This document shows, piece by piece, positions 1 through 13,700 of a stretch of 64,000 nucleotides of DNA; position 1 is the first letter of the stretch, and every line of letters begins with the position of its first letter. The notes under the pieces are model-generated. The model saw only the letters and a program-made list of their open reading frames with translations, was not told the DNA's origin and searched no databases. Source of the stretch: Dipteris shenzhenensis (taxonomy: Eukaryota > Polypodiophyta > Polypodiopsida > Gleicheniales); the NCBI GenBank assembly GCA_047967505.1, contig CM106538.1; one strand, given 5' to 3'. Made by a program: the position numbers and the translations under genes.

Positions 1-1176
1 ATGACCACTATCAGATTTGTTATTGCTATGGCTGCACATTTTGATTGGAATGTTCATCAATTGGACATAAAAACAGCTTTTCTTAATGGAGACTTATTGG
101 AAGAGATTTATGTCCAAAAACCTCCTGGCTTTGAAATTTCGGGTAATGTACATCAAGTTTGCAAGCTGAATAAAGCTTTGTATGGGCTGAAACAAGCCCC
201 ACGTGCATGGTACTCCAAGATTGATGCCTTTCTGACCAGCAAGGGGCTTTGTAATAGTCCAACTGAAAGTACCCTCTACATCAAGAAGGATGGGGGGGAT
301 ATTTTGGTTATTATTCTTTATGTAGATGACATGCTGCTCACAGGGTCACATGAAGAAAAAATTGTAGATTTCAAAGCTGATTGAAAGCTACATTTGACAT
401 GCCAGGTTTGGACATGTTACATTTTTATTTGGGGATCCAATTCATACAAGATAGACGTGGCATTATTATGTCTCAATCCAAGTATGTGCAATACATTTTT
501 ATTTGGGGATCCAATTTATACAAGATAGACGTGGCATTATTATGTCTCAATCCAAGTATGTGCAAAAACTCTTGGATCGGTTCAACATGCAAGATTGCAA
601 GCCTACAGCCACTCCCATGGAGCCATGGCTGAAGCTTACTCTATATGATGCAGGTAGATGCCACACTCTACAGCTAGGCTGTTGGATGCCTCATTTATTT
701 TTGCAATACTCTGCCCGATATTCAGTTTGCAGTATCACAGGTGAGCAGGTATATGCACGGCCCAAAGATATCACATCGGCAAGCTGTAAAACGCATCTTC
801 CGTTACTTGCAAGGCACAAAGTCTTATGGCTTGATGTGTCCTAGGAGGGGTGACTTGCAGATGAATGCTTACAGTGACTCAGATTGGGCTGGAGATTATG
901 ACACTAGGCAGTCCACAAGTGGTAGTTTTTTCTTTTTGGGACATGCTTGCATTTCTTGGCTAAGTAAGAAGCAATCTATTGTGGCTACTTCCTCATGTGA
1001 ACCTGAGTATAGGGCAGCTTTCACAGCAACAGTTGAGTGAGTGTGGCTACGCCGTTTATTTGCTGATCTTCACCTATCATTGGAGGGTCCTTCTAAAATT
1101 CTCATTGATAATTAGAGTGCTATAGCAGTTGCAAAGAATCCATGTCGTACATCATCACATTGGCATTGCAGGGGGA
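1..1176 (+). pseudogene. Ty1/copia pol 3' part (reverse transcriptase and RNase H), broken
   Basis: This is the end of a copia polyprotein. Bases 1-384 encode the reverse-transcriptase core, with the QLDIKTAFLNGDL stretch near residue 20, the LYGLKQAPRAW motif near residue 60 and the YVDDM catalytic site near residue 107. The frame then breaks. RNase H follows at about 741-1040, with SDSDWAGD and the QSIVATSSCEPEYRA block (copia elements usually read LSSTEAEYRA there). A stop at about 1038 and another at about 1113 interrupt the tail that should read through to the LTR. A 74-bp tandem duplication at 421-568 adds a further frameshift. A purine tract at 1168-1176 directly precedes the LTR. The upstream gag, protease and integrase are outside the window. 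The element cannot be autonomous. Confidence 0.93.
421..568 (+). repeat. 74-bp tandem duplication inside copia pol
   Basis: Bases 421-494 are repeated at 495-568 with very few differences. The unit starts ATTTTTATTTGGGGATCC. Seventy-four is not a multiple of three, so the second copy shifts the reading frame of the reverse-transcriptase connection region. It is a simple local duplication that helped inactivate this copy. Confidence 0.9.
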
Positions 1177-1405
1177 TGTTGGAATTATCGCCATAATTCA
1201 TGGCAGTGACCAATGTATAGTAATAAGTGAGTTAGGGGCACTTTTCCCTCATTAGAGGTTTTTTCCCCTAACCACAGTCAGGATTCCTAACAACGGTTAG
1301 TGGATAGATTTAGGTTTTGTCACTTAGACAAAGCCTTCACCTCTTGTATGTTTTTCTTTATCTTATCTATTCTACGTTTGCACTCTTCTTGCTCTCTCTT
1401 GCATC
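1177..1405 (+). repeat. copia 3' LTR
   Basis: The sequence starts TGTTGGAATT directly after a polypurine tract (GCAGGGGGA). It aligns with the LTR at 10088-10326, sharing the stretches GTGACCAATGTA, TTAGGGGCACTTTTCCCTC and GGTTTTGTCACT. It is therefore the 3' LTR of the copia element at the window start, and 10088-10326 belongs to a sister copy. The right edge is approximate because no clear CA end is visible. Confidence 0.8.
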
Positions 1406-1899
1406 CTTCAGGTCCACAGTGGATGCTTGCAGTTCAAGTTAATGTTCTCGAGGTTGCAGGCAAACTAGCTATTGCTTGGGTATTTCAGTGAATCAGTTGA
1501 CACCTGTGATAGTCTGGGGAGTTGTGTAATCTATTTGGGCTGCTAGCAACAACTCCAAGTTTTATGCAGGTGTTTGAACTGAAATGGATGCCTATTGCCA
1601 TTGGGGTGTTAGAGGAGGGCCAAGTAAGGTTAATGCTTGGGACACTGATGCCTGCTGAGTGTGGGAAATGCCGTAAATGAAAATGAGATTGAACTCATTG
1701 TGTATCTATTTGCAAATCTCCCCATTTAGTAAAGAAATACTGAAAGGGGCGCGCCAAGGTTTGGGGCCAATCTATGTCTTTATCTTGGTGTAGGGGCACT
1801 CTAGCTCCCAATCTACAAGTTGTATATTTGCTGAATTGTTCATGTAATAGTGTTGGCTGACCCTTAAATTTATTGAAGGCCGGTTTCACTTCCCACATC
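1406..1899. other. no gene seen
   Basis: About 500 bases with only short random reading frames and no recognisable repeat or protein similarity. It lies between the copia LTR and the start of gypsy gag-like sequence. Confidence 0.5.
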
Positions 1900-4850
1900 T
1901 TGGTTTTAGAACATGGCAGTTCAGCTTCCCAACGGCCCAATTAGAAGGGCTTGTAACCAAATGATGATATTGATGAAGCCTTTGTAAAGAACAAAATCGA
2001 AGAGTTGCAGTTTTTGAAGAAAAATCCTCGATTTCAGCATCTTTTCAAAGGCCCACACATGTCTAAGCAGGTGACTGTTCATAGGGAAGTAAGCCGGCGT
2101 TGTTCCCCCAGTCCAATGACTTTCCGATATTGTCCTAGTTCTACAAAAAGAGGGAGAAGTCCACATCCAAGAGAAAAGTGAAGGAGATCTTCTACTTCTC
2201 AAAGTCAGCAGCGCACAAGAAAGTCATCTACTACGAGTTTTTGCACAAGTTCCTCTACTTCACGTCGAAAGCATTTAGAAAAGCCTTCAACACCCAAGGC
2301 AACGAAGTTAGGCGAGTCAGTTCGTTTTGTCACTTATGATGGAGTCTATGGACATTTGGAAAAAGCTATGAAGTTTATACACCAATCCGATTTGGTGTTG
2401 ACAACTACGAAGAATCTTCTAAGCTTCACATAGTAAGTCTGCATCTCTCCGATATGGCCAGTGCATAATGGAGTGTACAATTTGCTGGCTGCAAAGCCCA
2501 AAACTTGGGTAGATTTCAAGAAAGTGTTCTATCGCCAATTCCTCTCAAAACAGCTCGTGGAGGAAGTGCACATGAAATGGGACGGTTTTCACATGCATGA
2601 AGAACAGCTTATCGAAGTTTATGACACAAAATTTTGGGATACCTATATGCAGGCTTCTTGTTTTTCAGAAATCTTTGACGAAGTATAGATGGAAAGTACA
2701 AGGCAGGGCTACCACTTAAGGTATGATCTTACGTGAACACCTTGTCTCATATAGAGATTCAAAATGTTATGTATTCGGCTTCCCTTGGAGTTCTTTTGTT
2801 CATCAAAGATCATCCTTCCTTCGAGAAATCAAAGAAGGGAGGATCAGAAAAGCAGAATTCGGTACCAGGAGGACGTGGTTCCTACACTATGGATGCTTCC
2901 TTATGGCCATAACTTTTAAAAACTGCTTAGCCATGCGGTTAGGGATAAAGAAGGAAGAGCTATGGCTGTCCCTTGATGCCCATTAGATTTTCTAAGGAGA
3001 GTCAGCACCTGTGCACTACTCATTGGAAAGCTTTGGATTCATATTCAGAACCATGTGGATCACGAGGACTTCATGGTTTCACCTTTGCAACAATTTGATG
3101 TAACTTTGGGGATGCCTTGGTTCTATTGGAAAAATGTGCATTTCATGATGCTTGAAAAGATACTTGTTTTTAATCATAGAGGCAAAGAACATCGCATTGT
3201 TGCTAAAGGGAAAGAAGAGACAATTCTTGTTGTTTTTTGCGGTTTAGTTGGAAAATTAATAAAGTCTTCAATTTCCGCTTATATGGTTTATGTCAAGGAA
3301 AAAGAACATCACATGGATCCTCCAGATCAATAAAAATTTCAGTTCTTAGATGCTCTTAAAGATTGTGTTTCAGATTCATTGCTAGGAGAGCTACCACTAG
3401 AGCGGCTAGAGGATCATGTTATGGAGCTCATTCCAAGAAGCTAGGTTCCAAATTGTCCACCATATCGCGGTGAGTGCAGCCCAAACCGAAGTTATCATTG
3501 CATAGGTGTAGGACCTGCTGTCCAACGGGGTCATTCGACCTAGTTCTTCTCCTTTTTGCTCGCTTGTGGTATTGCTTCAAAAGAAAGAAGGGTCTTATCG
3601 GATTTATGTGGACTACAGAGCCCTCAATAAAATGACCGTCAAGAATAGATTCCCATCCCATGCATCGATGATGTTTTGGACCGATTGAAGGGAGCCACTG
3701 TTTTCTGCCGTCTTGATTTAAAGAGTGGTTAGCATCAAATCAGGATTCATCCTCATGACATGTATAAGACGACTTTTCGGACAACTTTTGGGTTATACGA
3801 GTTCTTGGTTATGTCTTTGACAAATGCTCCATCTACTTTCAACAAGATGATGGACCCGATTTTCTGACCTTGGGCACACTTTGTAGGTACTTTCTTTGAT
3901 GACATTCTTGTCTTTTCAAAGTCAGAAGAGGAGCATAAAAGACATCTAGCCATGTGTTTCAAGAACTCAGAGACGAATAGCTTTCAATCAATAGGAAGCA
4001 TTCTTCGTAGATGAAATCCATAGACTTCGACACATCATCTCCAAAGATGGAATAAGGATGGATCCCACAAGGATCAAAGCCATCCAAGAATGGCCCGAGC
4101 TGAAAACAATGCATGAACTATGCATTTTTTAAGGTCTTTGCTCCTACTATAGGAGGTTTATTAGACATTTTGCTGATATTGCATGAGCTGACAAAAAAGT
4201 TTGCAGCGTTCAGATGGGGAGAGCGACAAAAGACAGCTTTTAACACTCTCAAGGAGAAGCTAACCAAGGAGCCGATTCTTATTGTTTGTGATTTATATCA
4301 GCCCTTTGATGTGGACTGCGATGCTTGTGGAGAGTGTGTTTGAGCTGCTCTTCATAAGAACGGGCATGTGGTCGCCTACGGAAGTGGGAGATTACGTGAT
4401 GCCGAGAGACATATGGGGATATATGATATGTTGGCTGTAAACTTACTATCTGGAAATATACTCTGTTAGGGGGTGATTTAACAGTCAAGACGGATCATCA
4501 AAGTCTCATGTATTTGCTAACCCAAACTAAGCTTTCGAAAAATCATATGAAATGGGCAAACTTTCTGTCCATATTCCATTTTCAGATGCTTCATATCCCA
4601 AGAGCACAAAATAGAGTGGCGGATGCTCAAAAGAGTCGGCCTTTTAAAAGCTATTGATAATGGAATCTCAAAGTTTGCTTTTCGAATAGAAGAAAGTGTA
4701 GGAGTTCAAAATATCTTATCGGAATGGAAAGGGAAGATTTTCAAGAAAGTTGTTTGAAACTAGAAGAAATATCTTCAGTTAATTGAAACAATTATATTTC
4801 TATAAAAGATGAGACTCTTCTTCAAAAAGTCCATGTCATATCGTATATGG
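1900..4850 (+). pseudogene. decayed Ty3/gypsy retrotransposon (gag to RNase H)
   Basis: The order of recognisable pieces is normal for gypsy. Gag-like sequence runs from about 1913, with a Ser/Arg-rich stretch at 2100-2290 and a gag body at 2461-2688 (LLAAKPKTWVDFKKVFYRQF). A protease-region end lies at 3055-3333 (VTLGMPWFYWKNVHF). Reverse transcriptase follows at about 3430-3960 (SYRIYVDYRALNKMTVKNRF, then TFFDDILVFSKSEEEHKRHL as the active site). RNase H is at about 4200-4640, including TVKTDHQSLMYLLTQTKLS. Many stops and frame changes interrupt it; for example, the tyrosine expected after LDLKSG is a TAG. Integrase is not recognised downstream. Neither LTR was identified with confidence. 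Confidence 0.9.
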
Positions 4851-4943
4851 ACAAATGTTTCAATTTTTATTTGCAATGTCTTTTGAGAGAGGTGAACTCA
4901 TATGCCATAACTTTTGCCCCGGTCTTAGTTTCTCAAAAGGATG

Positions 4944-5164
4944 TGTTAGGAATATGGTTTCAAGGGGGAAAGCAAGAGAGCACACAAATGAAATCCATGT
5001 ATTGCATAGTAAGAAAATGACTCAATACAATGACTTATATAGGTTAGGGTTTTTAAACCCTAACCTTAACAAATTAGGGTTTGAGACAAACCCTAAAATG
5101 ACCAAAACACTCATAAACTCACATAAACTCCTAGACTGACACCTAAAACTCCGTATATCCAACA
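4944..5164 (-). repeat. LTR, minus orientation, with polypurine tract
   Basis: The block begins TGTTAGGAATATGG and ends ATATCCAACA, giving TG...CA ends on both strands. Immediately to the right (5165-5185) the minus strand reads as a purine tract (CCACTCCATAGGGGGAA), so this looks like the 3' LTR of a minus-strand element whose body would lie to the right but is not recognisable. Two telomere-like palindromes lie inside it. Confidence 0.6.
5042..5096. repeat. two telomere-motif palindromes inside the LTR
   Basis: GGTTAGGGTTT at 5042-5052 is followed after TT by its exact complement at 5055-5065. TTAGGGTTTG at 5074-5083 is followed after AGA by its exact complement at 5087-5096. Both carry the plant telomere unit TTTAGGG / CCCTAAA head to head, which also forms telo-box promoter motifs. 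There is no tandem telomere array. Confidence 0.85.
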
Positions 5165-5185
5165 TTCCCCCTATGGAGTGGGGGT

Positions 5186-7765
5186 GGAAGGTATGTGAGA
5201 CACCTTCAATAGCCATGGTGACATAGGCTATAAGGACCCAACTAGTACATGGTCCCGAAACAATCTTAGAGGCAAGTAAGCATAGCTCACAGGCTAGTGA
5301 GCATGGTACAAAAGACTCATAGGCTTATCAATCATGGATGTACAAAGACTCAGTGGTCTAGTGATAACACGCCTGACCACTCATGGCAATATACATTAGT
5401 GGACTCATCATGGACCTCCCCCTCCCCCCTCCTTCCTTGCTGTAAGCAAGGGCATGGTGAACTGATGGAGCCTTTTATAAAGCAAGGTTTTTGGGGGGCA
5501 ACCCTGGCAGAGAACCATTTATTGACTCAAACACATGCATAAAAACTCTTCCATTCAAATCCAAGCCAAATACTCCTTACAGAAAGCTTCACCAGCGATC
5601 TAAACACGCAGCAATCCAGTTCCGTGGATGCTCTATGGTGAGCACAAATACAGCTCCTACTTCTGTCCTCAGGTTGTGTGCTTCTCATAAGCTTCAATGA
5701 CCATCTGTTGTGTGAGTTCCTTAGACAGCACACTCCAGCAAACCTGTGTTCTCCTACGCTGTAGGTATGCACCATGTATTGCTCTTGAATGTGTGAGGGA
5801 TGCTTCTATTCTGAACTTCATGTTAGCCTCCACAATGAGGCCTTTTATAAAGGATTCCAGACTAGCTGACCCTGTCTGTAAAGCCAGCTGACCATCCACA
5901 GACTGGGCCGACCCAGTTGTGCTGATCTGACTAGGCCAGGCCTATACGAGACCCTCTTTTTTGCTGACCTATTAGTCCAGACTGCTGACCTGCTGGTAGT
6001 CCTTCCTGACCCTTGTCTGTGTGTCCTTTCTTGCTTGGTGCTCTTGCCCTTCTGCAGCTACCAGTGTGTCCATCTCCAGCCACACCTATTTGTGACAGAT
6101 CCATGACCTGCTCCAAGTGGACCTGCAACAATTGCCATTACAGCATGTACCTACTGTTGCACCCTACATAATGTTAGGTTCTCTACATGCTGCTGTACCA
6201 TCCATACCTCTTCCTTACAAGTTCTGGCCTCTGCACCTGCTAGTGCACTTTCCATACTTTTTACTGCAGCATCGGTACAGGTTTGTCCTCTTTCATAGCT
6301 TTGTTGCTAGCCCAAAGTCCTGGACTGTGTGGAAACCTACAGTGCTGCCCATGTGGCTGACCTGTGAATGTTTCCCTCCATCTAGATCATTCCATTGGCA
6401 TCCTAACTTGATGCACACAAATCAGACCCTGAAACCCCCCATCCCTACATTGGTACCATATCCCTGTGCTCTCCTCATAGGGGGGATTTATAGGTGGGAC
6501 AATGGACCCTATTTTCCAACACATCCCACGTGGCTAGGCCTCTCTTGCTCAAGCTGTAGCCCTGCTGATATGACATCCATCTCTGCTGCCGAGATGGAAA
6601 CCCATCTTTCTTCTTACACCTAGTTTTGCCCATGTGGCAGTCCTCTCTCTTGCACTCATGGCATCTCTCCCAGGCCTATGGGCCCCAAAAACCTATACCA
6701 AGAAGCTGCTTGCTACTTTACAGCATTACAAGTGCAACCACTAGGGGTTTACTGACATGGACGTGCCTTTATGTGCTCTGTGTGTTCCTCGGGCTGCTTG
6801 TCCGATCTAGAAGGTTGAGCTAACTACCTGACCAGTCTCGCCAATTGCTAGCCAATCAATCAAATTGTCAATCATTAGGCTTGGACCATGCTCAAACATA
6901 GTGCATAATGCATCCATGAATGGAGCCTGCATGCTTGTAGCATCTGCTGATCTGGGCCCTCCTCATGGTGGGATGGTGTCTTACTAAATGCCGAACTGAG
7001 GCAAGAGTACCTGTAGGACTACTTTCCAACTGACAGATGCACCTGCTTCACAAATGCAACCAAATTCTAGAAGAAACCATGACATATATATAGATGAGTC
7101 AAATTCTAGAAGGAAGCATGATGTAGACAAAAAGAAATGAATCAAGCACAAGAATCTATCTACACTACATCCACGGTACTCAACACCAAAACATGTGTTG
7201 GGCTGAGGAAGCATGAGAGATATTTGGCTCGATGTCAAGTATGATGAACAGCTAGTTGGCTGTGAGCTTATACAGGGGAAAAAGTAAAGCGGAGTGCCTG
7301 CGGCTGCCTTTTATGCTGCTTTTTTTTTGTTTTTTTGTCGGGAACGGTTAACCCAATGCCAGACGTTATTACCAGTGGGTTGGAGATTGCAACGTTAAGC
7401 TCAGCTGGGGACGGATGGCACAAGGGTGGTGGCACCCTTCTTTCTTGAGCAGGGGTGGTTTTGTGCCTCTATGGGTGTAAATGGTGGTCTCTTCTAAAAT
7501 CTAATTTCATTAGTGTTGGATATTTCTCAGAACATATATCTATGTCATTTCAGTGGATTTGGACTTTGTTACATTTGTGTAGTTTGTTTTAAAACAAAAA
7601 AAGTGATTCATTTTGATATTGAAGATGTACTGAGTGATTTTTGCTTTTTTCCTGACTTTCTCGTTTTGCGAAGTTGAAAGAAGCAATTAAGAATGGGAGG
7701 CAGGGAAGATGAAGTTGTATAGGTAGGACCGTCAGTGTGCTTATTTGTGTGATAATATGCACTAG
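5186..7765. other. non-coding, LTR-like filler upstream of the GET3B exons
   Basis: No gene is seen. Open frames such as 6117-6623 look like chance frames in CT-rich DNA. Around 6478-6522 the sequence resembles the right edge of the large LTR at 61335-62485 (shared CTCTCCTCAT, a GGGGATT block and TTTTCCAACA), so part of this stretch is probably an old minus-strand LTR of a related family. If the GET3B-like gene is intact upstream, this is intron sequence. Confidence 0.45.
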
Positions 7766-10700
7766 ATCAATCCTGAGCAAGCAAGGGCAGAGTTTCGTGC
7801 AGCTACTTCAAAAGATGGTGGTAGTGGTGTGAAGGACTTTATGGACAGTATGGGACTTGGTGGATGGGTAGAACAGGTAAATGAATTTTGTTCTATTTCT
7901 GATAGGTAAATGATTTTGTTCTATTTTGGAAAATAGTGCTATACTAAATGGTTAACTACTATTTTGATTCTTTTCTGGGTTGGATGGACATGATCCTGTT
8001 AGATCTGCCAAGATTGAGCCTTCCTAATGTCTCTGTTATCTGCACCATCCTTTGTTAAGCTAGGTGAATTGAAGCTTGGGGAACTGCTAGATACTCCACC
8101 TCCTGGGCTTGATGAAGCTATAGCCATTGCAAAGGTCTCAAATAAGACAACTTATGCAGTTGCAGTCACAAATATACTGGTTCTTGTTTGAAAATAGAGG
8201 ATCATACAAATGGTGTCTGGCTTAGTTCTGTAATGGTTTTGCAGGTTGTCCAATTCATGCAGGCGCCTGAATATAGCAAGTTCACTCGCATAGTGTTTGA
8301 CACAGCACCAACGGTCAGAAGCAGAATTTTGATTTAGTTAACTCGTCATCCGTTTAATAGGTGGAGTTTCTCAGGAAGATGGTGAACACTTTCTCTCGCC
8401 CTCACAATTGTTTGTATTATGATTTGCCAGGGTCATACATTACGCCTGCTTTCCCTTCCAGACTTTTTAGATGCTTCCATTGGGAAGATTTTGAAGGTAG
8501 ATCCATAACCTTTATTGTAGTTTCTGATACATGTACGTTTGAAAAGCCTTGGATGTTGTGCATACAAGGTCCGAAGCTCAATTATTGGTTTATCTTTTGA
8601 CAGTTAAAACAGAAATTATCATCAGCAACTGCAGCAATCAAGTCTGTGTTTGGACAATCTAGTGATGGAGGTGATACTGCGGTATATTGCCACCCTTTAC
8701 TGCCCACATAAGACTTTACGTTTTAAGATCTGTAGGGATAAAGCATTGTATGTATGGACATCTGCTGATAGTTGTAAGAGTTCATTGATGCCCTCTATAA
8801 AATAACCAAATGACATATTTAGGAGAAAGTTATTGAGTACATAGAAACACCATTTTTACGGTTTAAATATAATAAGTAGGACAAAACTTTTGAGGATATT
8901 CAAACCTTGAAGGTTAAAGGTTTGCTGGAGTCATTGGTGGACTTCTCGGTCAAACTTACCTTAGTAGCATATGCCGACCAGCTAAGCTGCCAGGAGGGCA
9001 AGGATACTCTGATATCAACACATGTATGCTTGGGACGGTAGACTGGCTGTGGATATCATGGTGGCGGAGGATCTCACATTAGTAAGCATGCTATCATGAC
9101 CAAACAGCCACAGTTTTTATACATCAGAGGCTAAGTTGGGCTGGGTGTATCCTTCTGAGGTGTTTCTTCCCTTGAAAGTGAAGAGATAAGTGTTTATTGG
9201 AAAAGAGGTGAGGCAGAGTTAACACATGTAGAAAAAAAGTTCTCTCCATATAACACAGTTGACAAGAATACCTTTTGTTAGAGAGGTCATCTGAAGTGTC
9301 AGTAGGCCAAACATATGGGGCCACCATGACATAGTCTGATTTGAATAGGGCAAGATAGCGTATTGCAGCATGGAGACCTTGCCCTGACAAGCATACCTTC
9401 TGTTAGAGAGGTCCCCTGGAGTGTCAGCAGGTCAAACATATGGGGCCACCATGACATAGTCTGATTCAAATACAGCAAAATAGCATTACTGCAACATGAA
9501 GACCTTGCCCCATTGAGAAAGTTTCCTTTGTCTAGTTTCACCACCCACTTATGCAATGTATGTACCCACCGATAGCCTTTGTTTGGTATGTACGTGAAAC
9601 TGGCAATTATGTTTATCACCACCCTTCTTGTACTTTACTCTGTCAAGCCCCACTTGACGAACGTCACAGCTGCAACCTGAGAAGAAGTATCATTTTTTAC
9701 TCCAATTATTATAATTGGAGTTGTACTTCCTGTGTTATACATCCCTTCTTATCAAGATATTTCAAAGGGAAGAGAAGTCTGGTTTTGTAATTTGTGAAGC
9801 TTAGTTGGAGTTTGTCTTTAGAACAAGTTTCTGGAGTTACTAGTCTAATTGGTTTTCGTTATGTTTTCCAGACGGATAAACTTGAGTTGCTGAAGCAACG
9901 CATGGTGATGGTGCGGGAAATATTCAGAAACAAAGAGTCCACTGAGTTTGTTATAGTGACAATACCAACGGTATCTTATTTATTCCTTGCTGGTTAATTT
10001 TCAAGAAAAGTCACTTGCTTCTACAGTTCTATTTATGCTCTTATTGAAACTTCCCATGTTTGCTTGTAAGTTAGTCTATCCTGTATGTGTTAGAATTATT
10101 ATTATATTCTAGCAGTGACCAATGTAATGTAATAAGTAGGTTAGGGGCACTTTTCCCTCTTTAGAGGTTTTTCCCCCTAACCACAGTTAGTTCACTAACT
10201 ACGGTTAGTGTGAAGGATAAGGTTTTGTCACTGAGACAAAACCTTTCCCTCTTCTTGTATTCCTCACTTCATCTATTGCAAACTTACGTTCAGCTCTCTG
10301 CGCTCTCATTCTCTCTTTATCTAACATTTGGTATCAGAGCAGCAAGAGCCTGCTCCTAGCTTTCTGCCTAGCTCCCTGCTCAACAGCTCCCTACTCCTTG
10401 TCCACAAGCTCTTCCTGCTCCTTGCTCGCAGCTCCCATCCGTACAATCTGTACGGACTGATTCCGTACAGCCATACAGCCCACGCTTCCGAAGCTCACGC
10501 TCCCGCTCCCGCTCTGTACAGTACCTGCGCCAGCACGTCACCGTACATTCGCCGTACAGCTGCACATTTCGTCCGTGACATTGCAGACATTGGTAAATTT
10601 TGCAGTGTTTTTTTGGCAGTTTTGGAGAGCATTTGCAGGATAGTTGAAGTGCACTCTGAGCCTTTGACAAGCTGTGACAGTATTTGTCACTGTGGGCAGA

Positions 10701-13700
10701 TTTTACTTGTGCATTTTATATCCCAGGAACGGATTTCACTTGGTCAGTTTGCTGTATTTTTTGAGATTATCTGGTGAAAATGGCTTAGAATAACTCCAAT
10801 GAAGTGTTCGGGGTTCTCACATAGGAGGATAAGTTGGATGGCAGCAACTATTCCTTGTGGAGTTTCATGGTTCGCAATATCTTGGTTGGTAGAAAGAAAG
10901 AAAGAAAGGAAATTTTATTAGAGTCTTCGGAAGACTGATGGGTCTATGAGACTGAAAGAAAACCTGATACAAATCACAGTAAGGGTGGAGCTACTGAAAT
11001 GAGCATCATCACCCATGCTGAATCCTAAGTGTGATCATACATAATCAAATACATCTGGATGTAACAATGAAAAGAAAAGGACTGGAGCGGAGCGAAATCC
11101 TCCGTATGTCATGTCGCCCTAGCCAGTGTATAGCCGGTGATGGGACGCTGGCGCCCATCAAGGGGTGCTGTGCGTCTCGATCTCTTGGACGAGGCTCGAT
11201 GCAAGACCAGAGCCACCGTGACTCCCGTGGGACGTATCTCGGGTCTAAACAATGACGGGAGGTCCCCCAGAGTGATCTGTGTGTCCCCTCAATGTCTCGT
11301 GTGTCGTGCTACGATAGTTGGGTCGGGGTCTGTCATGTTTGCGGCTAGAGACTGGACAATCAATGTCACTCGATGGGAAGAACTCTGTGATCCTGCTGTG
11401 AGAGGTGTCTGATGATGTGGCCAAGCCCCGTCGCCTGAGTAAGTGCTCTCTGTGTTGGACCTCCTTGTGAATGAAGGCCGCGAAGCATCTCTAATCTGGG
11501 TAGGCGAGGAATCTAGAAAGGAGCTCGGAGCTGTCTCTGAAGAGGCAGTGGTAGCGACCGCAGATCTCGTAGTACACTGGGCACCTGAAAATAAAATGCT
11601 CCTCCGACTCGACCTCCTGACAATCACACAATATGCATAAGCGATGCTCCCTAGGGATCCCCTCTGCTCTGCCGCTCTCTATGCAGAGGTGGTGTGATGA
11701 TACCCGAAATTGTTCGATGGAGATCCGTAGTGAGTGAGGCATATGAAGCTCAGTGTACCCCGGTGGTGTGATGAATCCCTCCTCCGAAATACGAAGACAG
11801 TAATCTCTGTAGAAACTCAGCTTCACTGGAAGCTCCCTCGGCTCCAACCAGGTCCTAAAGGTGTGTAGCTGCAGGAGTTGCGTAGCGGAATGAAATGAGC
11901 TTGCTTGCTGAATCTATCAATGATAGTCCAAATCCCATCATTCCTTGATTTTCATCTTGGTAAATAAAAAATAAAGTCCATTGCAATACTTGCCCATGGT
12001 GCCTGGGCATGGGAAGAGGCATAAGTAGGCTAGGTGCTTTCCGTCTGTCATATTTGACCTTCTGACAGGTTAGGCATTCTGTAACAAACTGATGTATATC
12101 TTTTTGCATCTCTAGACAAAAGAAATACCTCTCTAATGCTTGAGTTGTCGCTGTAATTCCTCTATGCCCAGCATGAAACCGGCCTCTAATCACTCAGAGG
12201 GCAGTGGAACTAAACCTTTAATCACTTTAGCACTTATTTACAACTCACAAAGCATATATCACAACCATTAACCATTGCATGATCACCATTTGGCATTTAC
12301 CCATTTGTTCACAAACAAAACCGTTGAAAAAGGGATGGAGGCTAGAATGCCCCTGCTCAACAAGCATAGACAAGTGCACCCGATTGGCCCCAAACACCGT
12401 GGCGCCCCTTTCGGTATTTCTTTATATTTCACAGTGAAATGATTACAAGTTGCATCGGGGAGACCTTCCCTGCAACTGAGCACACAGTCCCAATTCACTG
12501 AGCCTTCGTAAGGCTTTTAAGCATAGAACACCATCACATAAGTGCACTTAACCCATAGGCTCAATCCAAAGGCATTCTCTTTTTCTGAGTGCAATTCCAT
12601 TGGCTGTCCAGATGCAATCACACTGCACCCAGCTGCACTCTCTTTGAGTGGTTTCCTGATGGCATTCACAAAGCTCTTCAAAGCTCCAAAATAAATCAGC
12701 AAAGTACCCAACCAAAGAATGACTCATGTAGCACTGCCTGGGCACCTGTGAACCTAGAAAGAGGCGGCACACGAGGCCAACCAATAACTTATGGCAAAAA
12801 GAAATTGCAGCAGCAAAATCACAACTCACCAAGCCCTGAAAACTCGAACCAAGTCCTCAATCGCCAAGAGGACATAGTAGCCAATGCCCAATTGCATTCC
12901 CAGCCAAAGAGGAGTGCAAAGGCATGAAGAAAGAGCATTCACAAGAGCCGACTAGCAAGAATTCCACTGAAAAATGCGAAAAGAAGCACTTCTGTCGCGA
13001 AGAAGTAGGAGTTCTTGGGCTCAAAAGAAGCGTGCTTCAGAGAGGAATGCATTGAGAAGGTTTTGGAGAAGTTTCATCGCCGAAAAGTCCTCCAAAACTG
13101 AGAAAAACCAGTCAACCAGCACGTGGGACAACTCAAAATTCAACAGAAAGTTATCGCTTTGCAAGAAGAGAGGCCCAAGAGGCTGTAGAAACAAAAAGGT
13201 TTAGAAAAAGCCACTTTTGCAAATTCGACCAGCAAAAGAAGTGCTCAACTCTGCCCGTTCTACCAAACGCATGGAGGGAAAAGCATATCATTGCGAAGGG
13301 GAGGCAGAGGGGAAGCCATTAGGCGAAACGGAAGTCGAGGAATCCAAACGGGTAAGGAGTTATGAATAAAAACGGAATTCAGCTGATGGAGGCTGAAAAA
13401 CCAGTCCAAAATCTCAACAAAGGGAGAAGATGAGAGAGAAAACCACACATGTGAAGTTTAGAAGGCCCAGGAAGGTCCAAGAATGGCAAAGGAGCATGTA
13501 GAAGGCACTAGAGTCACCTGGAACTCTAGGGGGGCCACTGAAGGTACATGGCCCTCTAGGGGGCCCATTAAAAATGCCACGTCATCATTTTTCAACAACC
13601 ACTCTTTTAATTCCTTGGAATGCCTTTGGGCCTAGGGATTAATTACGCTTATGTGCTAGGCACCATGCTGCGTTTAATTACACATTATTAAGCCCACGCT

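Noticed and set aside
5042-5096. Telomere or interstitial telomeric array
   Set aside because: Only two palindromic pairs of the motif, no tandem run.
6117-6623. 168-codon plus-strand open frame
   Set aside because: No similarity, unusual composition, lies in LTR-like CT-rich DNA.
10328-10777. 149-codon open frame after the copia LTR
   Set aside because: Starts at the primer-binding site; this is the non-coding leader before gag.
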